Positions 26,277 to 34,557 of a stretch of DNA of 34,897 nucleotides are shown here, piece after piece. This DNA is from an uncultured Planctomycetaceae bacterium (lineage in GTDB: Bacteria > Planctomycetota > Planctomycetia > Planctomycetales > Planctomycetaceae). The stretch lies in contig CAIQIE010000259.1 in NCBI GenBank assembly GCA_903871805.1, positions 1 through 34,897 of the forward strand, given 5' to 3'. Every line of letters starts with the position of its first letter. Within the stretch, counting starts at the first letter, position 1. Below the pieces are notes generated by a model. The model was given only the letters and a program-made list of their open reading frames with translations, ran no database searches and had not been told where the DNA came from. The translations under genes and the position numbers were made by a program.

Positions 26277-26662
26277 TGTCGTCCCTGTTCAATTGCGAAT
26301 CTATTTGAACGTTGCTGTATTCTGCAGAGAGCAATTCCGAGGGCGATGACCAGGTGTGATTTGCTGCGTTTGTGCAATACCGAAAGCTGAATTTTCAACG
26401 AAGCGGGGATATCGATCAAAATTTCCTTTAAGATTCTGTGCCGTTGCTACGTATTGGTACTGAGAAACCAGACCTGTCCAGTTCAGCTGATGCATAAGAA
26501 CGCGAGTTCAGTCGACCGTTGTTTCACTCGACAGGTCTGAAAAGACAGTCTGCTTCCTCGACATGCCGCTTCTTTGTCAGTCGCGAAAAAATTCCCTGAT
26601 TTTGTGTGGAAGGCCCTGGGCGGGCCACAATTCCACAAGTCCTTCATGAAGAATGCCTGCTA
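26277..26662. other. 386-bp divergent region between the ATPase remnant and the NhaR-like gene
   Basis: The original start and promoter of the ATPase and the promoter of the regulator must have been here. I find no gene: a 64-codon minus-strand frame (26301-26495) lacks a ribosome-binding site and family signal. LysR-type binding sites (T-N11-A) are too degenerate to pick by eye. Confidence 0.45.
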
Positions 26663-27571
26663 ATGAACTGGCTGAATTATCACCACCTGCTTTATTTCTG
26701 GACCATGGCAAGGGAAGGCAGTATTAGCAAAGCTGCCAATTCTCTGCATTTGTCCCAGCCCACAATCAGTGGGCAACTACGCCAACTGGAAAAGTCGGTC
26801 GGTAGCAAACTGTACGAACGCCATGGCCGTGATCTGAGACTGACGGACACCGGGAAAATGGTCTTTGACTACGCAGAAGAGATTTTCTCCACCGGTCAGG
26901 AACTGATGGAGCGTCTGAAGGGAACACAGCCCGGCCGCAACATGGTATTTACTGTGGGAATTCCAGACTTTCTGCCCAAGCAGGTGGCGTTCCGCCTGCT
27001 CGAGCCTGTCTTTCGCATGCCTCAGAAAATTCAGGTCATCTGCAACGAAGGAAAACTCTCTGACCTGCTGGCGGATCTTGCCCTTCATAAGGCGGATTTG
27101 ATCCTTTCGGATAGCCCTGCCGGGTCTCAGGTCAGCGTCAAAGCCTATAATCACGCGCTGGGTGAATGTGGGGTCAGCTGGGTTGCGACAAAAAACATTG
27201 CGGCATTGCTGCGCCCTGGATTTCCAAACTCGCTGGCTGAACAGCCATTGTTGCTCCCTAACCAGAATACCGTTCTGCGGCGGTCAGTAGAGCAGTGGCT
27301 GGACAGGCAGACCTTCGAACCCAATGTTGCCGCGGAAATTGAAGATTCTGCACTGCTGAAACTGCTGGCCGCTGAAGGTCTTGGTGTGGCACCAGTCGCC
27401 GACTCGGTGCTTCAGGACCTGGAAGATCGATATGGTCTGCACGTCGTGGGACGCCTGAATGACGTGGCAATTCAGTTTTATGCAATCAGTGTGGAACGCA
27501 AAGTGACTCATCCGGCAGTCATCACGATTCTGGACGCGGCAAAGAGACGACTGTTTCGGCACAATTCCTGA
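26663..27571 (+). CDS. NhaR-type LysR family transcriptional regulator
   Basis: 302 residues from ATG 26663; the frame is open 19 codons upstream but only the start at MNWLNYHHLLYF matches LysR N-termini. A weak GAAGAA precedes it. The winged helix-turn-helix spans residues about 3-63 (WTMAREGSISKAANSLHLSQ, then PTISGQLRQLEKSVGSKLYE). The effector domain carries NhaR-like features: GIPDFLPKQVAFRLLEPVF, ADLILSDSPAGSQVSVKAYN, LLLPNQNTVLRRSVEQWLD and EIEDSALLKLLAAEGLGVAP. In E. coli NhaR activates sodium/proton antiporter genes in response to sodium; related proteins occur beside cation transporter genes. Here the divergent neighbour is an eroded Mg2+-ATPase gene, its probable former target. The regulator is intact, so it may have other targets or be a recent orphan. 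Confidence 0.9.
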   Translation: MNWLNYHHLLYFWTMAREGSISKAANSLHLSQPTISGQLRQLEKSVGSKLYERHGRDLRLTDTGKMVFDYAEEIFSTGQELMERLKGTQPGRNMVFTVGIPDFLPKQVAFRLLEPVFRMPQKIQVICNEGKLSDLLADLALHKADLILSDSPAGSQVSVKAYNHALGECGVSWVATKNIAALLRPGFPNSLAEQPLLLPNQNTVLRRSVEQWLDRQTFEPNVAAEIEDSALLKLLAAEGLGVAPVADSVLQDLEDRYGLHVVGRLNDVAIQFYAISVERKVTHPAVITILDAAKRRLFRHNS

Positions 27572-27664
27572 CTCAAAAAACGCGGCGCATCGATCGGCCA
27601 AAGAACTTAGGCCAGCGGGGTGATACCAGGGACCACGTTTGCTCGCGAGCATAACGGGTTTTGA

Positions 27665-28201
27665 CTATGGTTGTCGTTTTGGCTGTGCCAGAACCGTATT
27701 CCTAACCCACTCGTGGCATTTCAGGCACTTCATCGTGACGTTTACCCATGCCAGCGATGTGCCGTCCATGTCCTGATCTTTGGACTCTTTTTGAAGTTCT
27801 TCGACCGCCGTTGCAAACTCCTGACTATAGCGGCGATACATAATATCATTGCTGACGCGCCAACGCTCTTCGTTACTCATTTGCAGCAACACCGCAGACC
27901 CTTCAGAGACCATCTCCAGATCTTCCGTGCAGAGTCCTTCCAGAATCTGACTCGAAGCCTGTAGTTTCTGACGCATGAACTTCGACAGGATGTGCTTCGG
28001 ATCTTCGCTCTTTTCCGGACGTCCAGGAGGACTCGCCGGAGGCTCTTCCGCCTTCCGGGGCTCTGCCGCTTTCACCGGAGGTTGCGAAGCGATCGTTCGT
28101 GGTGAAGCCAGAGTGCCATGCAGTGCGACCAGTAACATCAGGCAGCCAGCGATAATGACGCAGGTCGACCCAGGGTGCTTTCGACAGGATTCAGGTGCCA
28201 C
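27665..28201 (-). CDS. Exported monoheme c-type cytochrome with C-terminal heme site
   Basis: 178 residues from GTG 28201, which has a strong GGGGAGG eight bases upstream. Residues 13-33 form a signal peptide (VIIAGCLMLLVALHGTLAS). A Pro/Glu/Ala-rich linker (35-68) precedes a helical domain (70-170). The single heme site CLKCH (Cys159, Cys162, His163) is near the C-terminus in the last helix, as in class II cytochrome c-prime-like four-helix bundles; the helices SKFMRQKLQASSQILEGL, SEGSAVLLQMSNEERWRVS and RRYSQEFATAVEELQKES fit this fold. It would be periplasmic and carry one electron; a free axial position might bind small ligands, as in cytochrome c-prime, but that is inferred. It lies downstream of mqnE on the same strand, with a 310-bp gap, so separate transcription is likely. 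Convergent with the NhaR-like gene. Confidence 0.82.
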   Translation of the reverse strand: MAPESCRKHPGSTCVIIAGCLMLLVALHGTLASPRTIASQPPVKAAEPRKAEEPPASPPGRPEKSEDPKHILSKFMRQKLQASSQILEGLCTEDLEMVSEGSAVLLQMSNEERWRVSNDIMYRRYSQEFATAVEELQKESKDQDMDGTSLAWVNVTMKCLKCHEWVRNTVLAQPKRQP

Positions 28202-28511
28202 AACAGGTGCCTCCCCGGAAATGTGACAAAGTCGGGCCGGGAACGCACGGACGTTCCTCTACCTGTTCCATGGCAAATGATGCGCCGAACGCGGGGTGAT
28301 TGATACCTTACTGTGCCGGATGTGGCACGAAACAGGCCAATGTAACAGCACTCTGTCGCTAAAAATCCAGGACATGCTGCTGCGCGTTCAGGCTCCGCGG
28401 CCGTTTTGCACGGCAGCGTGCGCGCACCAATGGTCACTATGCGCGGATTGGCACACACGCTGGCGTGAAGGGACAGGGCAGGGGGAATCCGGGGTACTGT
28501 TCAACGGAATA
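28202..28511. other. 310-bp gap between mqnE and the cytochrome, no gene supported
   Basis: The region should contain the cytochrome promoter and the mqnE terminator. I see a few short GC-rich inverted repeats (for example CACGC-TG-GCGTG near 28458-28469) but no clear T-tailed hairpin and no convincing small gene. Confidence 0.45.
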
Positions 28512-29645
28512 TCAGGACGCAGTCGTGTGTTCGCCCACGGTCCAATTGCGACCATTGCGAATCACACGGCGATACAGCGTGTCTCGCTCCACCGGGATGC
28601 GCCCTGCCTCACGAATCAGGCGATGCATCTGATCGACCGTCATCCCTTCAGGAGTTTTGGCACCCGCGTCATGATAAATCAGTTCATGAATAACGGTGCC
28701 ATCGATATCGTCCGCACCGTAGCTTAGTGCCAACTGAGCAGTCTGCTCGCCCAGCATGATCCAGTAGGCTTTGATGTGATCAAAATTGTCCAGCATCAAT
28801 CGTGATACCGCCATCATTCGCAGATCGAACAAAATGTCCGGCTTTGGGATGTCTGCCAGTTCAGTGTTGTCCGGATGGAATGCCAATGGAATGAATGTCT
28901 GAAAACCGCGAGTCTGATCCTGCAGGTCACGCAGACGCAGCAGATGGTCAATACGGTGCTTCGCCTTTTCCACATGACCGTACAGCATCGTGGCGTTGGA
29001 ACGCAGCCCCAGTTCGTGAGCCGTGCGATGTACGTCGAACCACACATCACTGTCCGCCTTGTGTTCGCAGATCTGCCGACGGACGTCTTCGTCAAAAATC
29101 TCCGCCCCACCCCCCGGCATACTTCCAAGCCCAGCTTCCACCATCTGCTCCAGTACCCAACGGATCGGCTTTTTCGTCATGAAGCTGAACCAGTTGATTT
29201 CGACCGGTGTCCACGCCTTGATATGAATCTCCGGACATGTCTCGTGAATCACTCGAACAACATTCAAATACCAGTCAAAACTCTTTTTGTGATGCAGACC
29301 GCCAACCACATGGATTTCTGTGGCCCCACCGGCACGACCCTCCAGTACGCGAGTTCGCAGCATGTCATCGGTAAATGTGTACGCCTTTTCGTCTTTCAGA
29401 TCAGCACGGAAGGCACAGAAGCGGCAGCGATAGACGCAGACGTTGGTGGGGTTCAGGTGGATATTGGTGTTGTAGTAGGCAAAGTTACCATTCCGCCGCT
29501 CACGAACAATGTTGGCCAGCTGCCCCAGCGTGTGCAGCTCCGTTTGTTCATCCAGCAACAGCCCCTCCTCGAAGGACAGACGTTCGGAGGCCTGAACTTT
29601 ATCGGCAATTGCCTGAATGCGGGGATCGCTCAGTGTGAGGGCCAT
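28512..29645 (-). CDS. mqnE: Aminofutalosine synthase (radical SAM)
   Basis: 377 residues from ATG 29645. The radical-SAM cluster motif CxxxCxxC is intact: Cys70, Cys74 and Cys77 in NPTNVCVYRCRFCAF. Features of the MqnE group follow: TEIHVVGGLHHKKSFDWYL, then PGGGAEIFDEDVRRQIC, then TMLYGHVEKAKHRIDHLLRL, QTFIPLAFHPDNTELA and the C-terminal DIDGTVIHELIYHDAGA. It uses an adenosyl radical from SAM to add 3-(1-carboxyvinyloxy)benzoate, giving aminofutalosine and CO2, in the futalosine menaquinone pathway. The length and motifs fit MqnE rather than MqnC, whose characteristic segments differ. It is the last gene of a three-gene minus-strand run after the ThiF-like enzyme and mqnP, with gaps of about 107 bp. 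Cytoplasmic. Confidence 0.95.
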   Translation of the reverse strand: MALTLSDPRIQAIADKVQASERLSFEEGLLLDEQTELHTLGQLANIVRERRNGNFAYYNTNIHLNPTNVCVYRCRFCAFRADLKDEKAYTFTDDMLRTRVLEGRAGGATEIHVVGGLHHKKSFDWYLNVVRVIHETCPEIHIKAWTPVEINWFSFMTKKPIRWVLEQMVEAGLGSMPGGGAEIFDEDVRRQICEHKADSDVWFDVHRTAHELGLRSNATMLYGHVEKAKHRIDHLLRLRDLQDQTRGFQTFIPLAFHPDNTELADIPKPDILFDLRMMAVSRLMLDNFDHIKAYWIMLGEQTAQLALSYGADDIDGTVIHELIYHDAGAKTPEGMTVDQMHRLIREAGRIPVERDTLYRRVIRNGRNWTVGEHTTAS

Positions 29646-29752
29646 GGCTGGATGACTTTGCTATTTGAGTCGTGAAAGATAAGAAGATCAAAGGACCTCA
29701 GGTCCTGTAAATATTTTGTCGCGTCTATGTCAGGACAGGGGCTGCTAACGTC

Positions 29753-30622
29753 CTACAACAACCAGACATCGATGCAGCCAAGCACCAGAATTCCGAAGCT
29801 GATGATGGCATTTACATTGAAGAAGGCAATGTTCACCCGGGACAAATCATCCGGTCGCACCAGCCAGTGCTCGTAAAGCAGCAGCAGCGAGATCAGAATG
29901 ATGCCGGTGAGAAAAATCGGTCCAAGAGCTGCCATTTTCCAGAGAAAAAATAACATCACAATCGTCAGCAGGTGGCTGGTAAACGCCATCCGCAGGGCTA
30001 TTGGGACGCCAAATCGTGCGGGTAGACTGTTCAAACGGCTGGAGCGATCAAAATCAGCATCCTGGCAGGCGTAAAGAATATCGAAGCCGCCAACCCAGAA
30101 AAAGATTACGGCCGCAATCAACCCTGGCACCACAGCGAACTCGTCACGAACCGCAATCCACGCTGCAATCGGCGACAGCATCAGTGCTGCAGACAACCAG
30201 TAGTGGCACAGACTGGTAAAGCGTTTGGAAAGAGAATATCCCAGCAGGAACAACAAAACAGGAACGGACAGCAGCAGCGGCAGTCGTTTGGGAAGAAAGA
30301 CAGTCGTGGCCGCAACGAACAGAACGCTCATCAGAAGAGTGAAGACCGTAACGCTGCGGACAGACAGCAGTCCCGCAGGCAGATGTCGTCCTGCAGTTCT
30401 GGGATTGCCCGCGTCAATTCGCCGATCGACAAGTCGATTAAAAGCCATCGCTGCGGAACGAGCCGTCACCATGCAAAATAGAATGCCGGCAAGATCCCGC
30501 CAACGAAACAAGCTGCCCGGCTGATTCCATGCCAAAACTGCTGCCAGCAGCGCAAAGGGCAGGGCAAAAATCGTGTGGCTGAAGCGAATCAGCTGCAGAA
30601 ACTGACGAATGGTCTGAAACAT
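29753..30622 (-). CDS. mqnP: UbiA-family prenyltransferase of menaquinone synthesis
   Basis: 289 residues from ATG 30622, where the sequence starts MFQTIRQFLQLIRFSHTIFA as in UbiA/MqnP proteins; the longer frame is not membrane-like. About eight membrane helices are seen. Both Asp-rich motifs are present: AFNRLVDRRIDAGNPRTAGR near residue 60 (NxxxDxxxD) and YACQDADFDRSSRLNSLPAR near 185, which bind the prenyl diphosphate through Mg2+. The proposed role is to attach a polyprenyl chain to 1,4-dihydroxy-6-naphthoate in the futalosine route. The symbol rests on the neighbouring mqnE; without it this could be called UbiA. It lies 107 bp upstream of mqnE and 109 bp downstream of the ThiF-like gene, all on the minus strand, probably one operon. 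Confidence 0.9.
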   Translation of the reverse strand: MFQTIRQFLQLIRFSHTIFALPFALLAAVLAWNQPGSLFRWRDLAGILFCMVTARSAAMAFNRLVDRRIDAGNPRTAGRHLPAGLLSVRSVTVFTLLMSVLFVAATTVFLPKRLPLLLSVPVLLFLLGYSLSKRFTSLCHYWLSAALMLSPIAAWIAVRDEFAVVPGLIAAVIFFWVGGFDILYACQDADFDRSSRLNSLPARFGVPIALRMAFTSHLLTIVMLFFLWKMAALGPIFLTGIILISLLLLYEHWLVRPDDLSRVNIAFFNVNAIISFGILVLGCIDVWLL

Positions 30623-30731
30623 TTCGGAACCAACAGGAGCACGACTTCGCGGGAAACAGCAGGAAATGCCGTAACAACACAAAATTCGCCCGGGAATCGA
30701 ACGGAACATTACTGCGGATACTATCCGCAAA

Positions 30732-31874
30732 TCAGCTGCCGATGTAACGAGAATACAGGCTGCGGGCAATTCCCGGGTCGCTGGTTCCCCGAATTATGGC
30801 CCGTCCATCCGGGAAAATCGTGATTTCTACGGCGGATTCCGGGTTTTCAGAAGTGTGTTCCACGTCAGGCAGCCTCAGCCGTACTAAAAATCTGTTCTGG
30901 GTGACGGTACCAGATTTTTTCAGTCTTTCAGCAAGTTCCGCCAGCTGAAAAGTGACTTTTTCCGGGGGCGTGATCTGGACCGAATTGCGGCCGCAGAGCA
31001 CGGTTGAGGCCGCGCGCTGGTTGCCATTTCGCCAGAGTCGCTCCCTGTTGTGGCAGGCCGGGCAGGCGGTTGAGTTTCGCAGGTGGGAAACATCCACATG
31101 CCGGAAAGCGCCGTTCCAGGCATCGATGATGGTCAGACGTTGTTCAACCTGATCCCGATGTCCGGCCAGGATTTTCAGGGCGATCGCCGCCTGAAAAGAC
31201 GCGAGCATGCCGATCGCCGGCCCGAGCACTCCAGCGGTATCACAGGTCTCGGTGGCACCAGGTGGCGGCGGAAAAGGCATCAGACACCGCAAACAGGGAC
31301 CTGACCCCGGAAGTACCGGCATGACCTGCCCGCTGCCGCCAGTGCACCCGGTAAAGATCCACGGAATGCCGGTGTCGAGGGACACGTCATTGATCAGATA
31401 GCGGATTTCAAAGTTGTCCGTGCCATCCAGGATCAGCGATGTCCCCCGCGCCAGCTCGTCAAGATTACTGAAGTCCACATCGGCCACGATGGCCTGAATT
31501 TCAATCTGGGAATTGACGCGGCGAAGTCGACGCTCGGCGGCAATTGCTTTGGGAATGTGATCCGCAACATCCTGCTCATCGTACAGAGACTGCCGCTGCA
31601 GATTTGTCAGCTCGACAAAGTCGCGGTCGACAATTCGCACGTGACCGACACCAGCACGCACCATGGAATCTGCCAGCACACAGCCCAGGGCTCCACATCC
31701 GACCAGCAGCACGCGACTGTTGCTGATGCGCTGCTGTCCTTCCGGCCCAATGCCATGGAACAGCATCTGTTTTTGATAACGTGAATCGGCCAGCGGAATA
31801 CCCCTGTCAACATGGACCTGCGTGAAGACTCTTCTGCCATAGTTTACCCGGCAACGAGGCTTCTGGTCCAACAT
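30732..31874 (-). CDS. ThiF/MoeB/HesA-family adenylyltransferase with a C-terminal extension
   Basis: 380 residues from ATG 31874; an upstream start at 31928 would add 18 residues, and neither has a strong ribosome-binding site. Starting at RYQKQMLFHGIGPEGQQRIS, it shows the E1-like fold: VLLVGCGALGCVLADSMVRA (ATP loop), IVDRDFVELTNLQRQSLYDE, SLILDGTDNFEIRYLINDVS with the catalytic Asp, CLRCLMP and CPACH (the four zinc cysteines), and ETCDTAGVLGPAIG. Such enzymes adenylate the C-terminal glycine of ThiS, MoaD or a related sulfur carrier. The last 100 residues (VLCGRNSVQITPP to IFPDGRAIIRGTSDPGIARS) form an extra domain I cannot name, with no rhodanese cysteine loop. Its place before mqnP and mqnE might reflect convenience or a link of sulfur-carrier chemistry to the pathway; its carrier partner is not in the window. 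Confidence 0.88.
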   Translation of the reverse strand: MLDQKPRCRVNYGRRVFTQVHVDRGIPLADSRYQKQMLFHGIGPEGQQRISNSRVLLVGCGALGCVLADSMVRAGVGHVRIVDRDFVELTNLQRQSLYDEQDVADHIPKAIAAERRLRRVNSQIEIQAIVADVDFSNLDELARGTSLILDGTDNFEIRYLINDVSLDTGIPWIFTGCTGGSGQVMPVLPGSGPCLRCLMPFPPPPGATETCDTAGVLGPAIGMLASFQAAIALKILAGHRDQVEQRLTIIDAWNGAFRHVDVSHLRNSTACPACHNRERLWRNGNQRAASTVLCGRNSVQITPPEKVTFQLAELAERLKKSGTVTQNRFLVRLRLPDVEHTSENPESAVEITIFPDGRAIIRGTSDPGIARSLYSRYIGS

Positions 31875-32518
31875 CGAATGGCCGTTCGCAGAAAATCGGA
31901 GCGGAACTGAACAGAGAGCGTCGCACACCGCTGCTCACACCCGGACAACCACGCCGCAGGCGATCTCTGAGTGCCGTCCGCCAGTGCCGTCTGTCAGGAT
32001 TCGACCATCGCCTGTGGAAGATGCTCGATACGCGGAACCTCCATTCTTTCGTACGTTCCTGGTCAGCCTTTGATCGAACGATTTTCCCCAGGCCCGCACA
32101 TAGGCCCAGCCTGACCGTTTACGCCGGAAAGTTACACTTGTGCGGCGGTACTCCGAAATAGCTCATGTATTTCTTACGCTCTCAAGGTGCATGGTGGCCG
32201 CTGACGGACATCCATGCTGCACGCAGTTTCAAGGAAACCTCAAGGTGCCCAGCACCTGGGTCTGCGTTTAAAAACCACCGGGCGTTTCACTCCAGGTGCC
32301 ATGCACCTGTGGTTCTAGGTGCCATGCACCTGTGATTGCAAAATGAATGGGTACAGACACTTACGAAAACTGTTTTCGCAAAATGAACGGCGGCGGTGCC
32401 TGGCGTTTTCGGGTTGTCTGTTCCCGATGACAGTGCCACTTGTTGTCGGCACCTTTTAACCTGCTCCCTGTCGTGCATTGGGGCTGGAGGTGATCTGATC
32501 GGTGGCGATCATTTGCCT
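31875..32518. other. 644-bp spacer rich in short inverted repeats
   Basis: The spacer lies between the ThiF-like start (31874) and the end of the dimethylformamidase-like gene (32519). It holds three AGGTGC-N3-GCACCT units (listed separately), a hairpin CGAAAA-CTG-TTTTCG at 32364-32378, and a direct repeat GCAAAATGAAYGG at 32338 and 32378. I see no supported gene; frames here are short and lack ribosome-binding sites. Confidence 0.55.
32243..32331. repeat. Three AGGTGC-N3-GCACCT inverted-repeat units
   Basis: Units at 32243-32257 (spacer CCA), 32294-32308 and 32317-32331 (both spacer CAT, followed by GTG). A half unit AGGTGCATGG lies at 32185. CTCAAGGTGC precedes the first unit and the half unit. 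They are small palindromic elements or regulator sites; their function is unknown. Confidence 0.85.
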
Positions 32519-34114
32519 TCAGTCCAGAAAACGACGGAGGACATTCGCGGTGATGGTCGAGATGGCAGGGTCCACGGGGAGGGAGGCGACGTAGTTAATC
32601 GAGCCGACTGAGAAGACCTGACCGCCGGAAGGGGTGTCGAAGAGGACCATTTCGGCACCGCCATCGTCCGGATTCAGACCGCGGGCCAGCACGACGGTGT
32701 TGGCGGGTGAGCTGGGGGAGCGTTTGTCGGTTTCATGTCCCGAGGCTCCGCCAGGACACCGCCGATGCAGACTGATATGGCCGAACAGTTCCCCCTGTGT
32801 CAGCCCGGTATCGGCAAAGACCCAGTGGTTTGGAAGTAACGCCTCGTATGGGGCGCCCGTCATGGCGCCGGACGGTGTGAAGACGACGCCCAGCAGGCTG
32901 GCTTCGGATTCATGCCGCACGGCAAAGCGGCTGTCACAGCCTCCCATCCCGGTACTCCACAACGATTCAATGCGGCCATTATGAACGGTCATTGCGGAAT
33001 CGTCCTGCAGCTCCACTTCGCAGTTCAGGCCGTTGCCGCCAAGGTACATCAGGCGGCCGCCGTCCTGGAAGACCCAGCGTTTGACGCGATCATACATCGC
33101 CCGGCTCCAGTATTCGGGATGCACTGCGATGATCAGAACGCGATACTGGGCAAGGTCCAGCGTGCCGTCGTGCAGCTGTGTTTCGGCATAGTAGTCATAG
33201 GGAAAGTTTTCCCGTTCCATCCAGCCCAGCAGGCGCCATTCAGCCGGGGCGAGGTGGCAGGCCTGACGACCTTCAATCGGATCGGTAAGCTGCTCGGTAA
33301 AGTCGATATGGCAGAACGGTTCCGGCCGTTCGAAGGACAGCGGCGAGTAGGCGGGGTAACCCCATGTGCCATGTTCGGCATCGGTGTAACGCGGCAGTTC
33401 AAATCGCGAGTTCACAGTCGGGGTGCGGGGGAGGCGGTCGGCGTGAATGTAATTGCTGCGGCCGCCAAAGGCGTTGTAGGCGTTCCATGTAATGTTCGAC
33501 GCGAGAACAGCGACTTTCGCCGAGGGCTGTCGCGGGGCGACAATCCACGGGAAGGAAAACTGTCGACCGGATCGGGTATCGGCTCGAAAATAATACAGGC
33601 CACTGCGTTCGGGGGCGGTGACAAACTGGCGATGTGTGGGGGAGACGTAACCGACCTTGTTCCATTCGCAACCGGTTTGTGTGTAGTCGCCGTCGGGTGT
33701 GACCTGCATCGTGGCACGTGGACCATGTTCGTCATGCCATCCCAGTGGCCGTATCAGCTCCGGCTGCAATCCATAGCGCCAAAGTTCGAGGCGGTATTGC
33801 TCCACGGAATGCACTCGAAACTCAGATTCCTCGCCACTTCGCACCCATTTCGGCCATGCGTATCCCAGCAGTCCGTCGCTGAGCAGACGAAAATGGTGGG
33901 GTTCCGCGAGGGGGACCGTGATGTTGGAAATCCGGGCTCCATAGCCATCTTTTCGAAGGATGACTCGATACTGCCCCGGCGGCAGATCGATGTGAACGGC
34001 GCCACTGGCGCGGGATCGAGTTTCCCAGGAATCTCCCTGAGCATTCAGGAATTCCAGCAGCACATCTGGCAGCGCCACGTAACGTTCGTCGCTGACATAT
34101 CCCAGCTTCATCAT
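32519..34114 (-). CDS. N,N-dimethylformamidase large-subunit-like protein
   Basis: 531 residues from ATG 34114, with AAGGGG five bases upstream; a second ATG follows directly. The 75-codon upstream open frame lacks coding character. Residues about 1-70 form a small beta domain like the carboxypeptidase regulatory or prealbumin-type fold (LPPGQYRVILRKDGYGARIS). The rest resembles the large subunit of DMFase: VAVLASNITWNAYNAFGGRS near residue 215, NFPYDYYAETQLHDGTLDLA near 335, YRVLIIAVHPEYWSRAMYDR near 358 and VFQDGGRLMYLGGNGLN near 380. In Paracoccus DMFase the iron site uses two tyrosines and one glutamate; corresponding Tyr and Glu residues (for example in HPEYWS) are present but I cannot match them by eye. 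No small subunit gene is adjacent, so the substrate is unclear; a role in amide or other C-N hydrolysis is inferred only from the family. No signal peptide. Confidence 0.72.
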   Translation of the reverse strand: MMKLGYVSDERYVALPDVLLEFLNAQGDSWETRSRASGAVHIDLPPGQYRVILRKDGYGARISNITVPLAEPHHFRLLSDGLLGYAWPKWVRSGEESEFRVHSVEQYRLELWRYGLQPELIRPLGWHDEHGPRATMQVTPDGDYTQTGCEWNKVGYVSPTHRQFVTAPERSGLYYFRADTRSGRQFSFPWIVAPRQPSAKVAVLASNITWNAYNAFGGRSNYIHADRLPRTPTVNSRFELPRYTDAEHGTWGYPAYSPLSFERPEPFCHIDFTEQLTDPIEGRQACHLAPAEWRLLGWMERENFPYDYYAETQLHDGTLDLAQYRVLIIAVHPEYWSRAMYDRVKRWVFQDGGRLMYLGGNGLNCEVELQDDSAMTVHNGRIESLWSTGMGGCDSRFAVRHESEASLLGVVFTPSGAMTGAPYEALLPNHWVFADTGLTQGELFGHISLHRRCPGGASGHETDKRSPSSPANTVVLARGLNPDDGGAEMVLFDTPSGGQVFSVGSINYVASLPVDPAISTITANVLRRFLD

Positions 34115-34557
34115 CTTCGCCCCTTCACAAACGCAGTGCTGCTCAGTGAACACCCGCTCGCCGCGATTGTAGCCGCGCCCGATGAAGACACGGACGGCTG
34201 ACAGCCAGCAGGCTTCAGCGGGTTTGCAACAGATTCCAACCTTGAAATGACTGGCGGCTGCCCAAACCAGACACGCCGCCGATGCGGCACCGTAGCAGAA
34301 GTCCCCGGGCGCGTCTTGTGTCCTTTGGCCTTGTGGCACTGTGGGCGAATTGGCGGTAAGTAACTGTCAGGGGCCCCGCGGAGAAGGCAACATCTCGGGT
34401 AAGAGACGCTGCTGAGGCAGAACACCCAGTGACAGGAACCGACCGGCAGCTCAGGTGTGGATCAGACTTCCACCGCCTGCGTGTGGTTGCACGATGAGCC
34501 GGATATCTGGAACCACAGCCCTGGTGCCGTGACCCCGCAGAACGGCGAGTCCGATTT
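34115..34557. other. 443-bp upstream region, no gene supported
   Basis: The region should contain the promoter of the dimethylformamidase-like gene and the end of the preceding small gene. A longer minus-strand frame (34215-34661) is Arg/Ala/Ser-rich and lacks a good start, so I do not call it. Nothing else stands out. Confidence 0.45.

Noticed and set aside
26301..26495. 64-codon minus-strand small frame
   Set aside because: It lies in the divergent promoter region and lacks start signals or similarity.
27640..27651. 12-bp palindrome TGCTCGCGAGCA between convergent genes
   Set aside because: It has no loop or adjacent T run to support a terminator and is alone, so I do not assign a function.
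32912..34201. 429-codon plus-strand open frame
   Set aside because: It is antisense to the dimethylformamidase-like gene, has no family motif and follows from the codon bias of the real gene.
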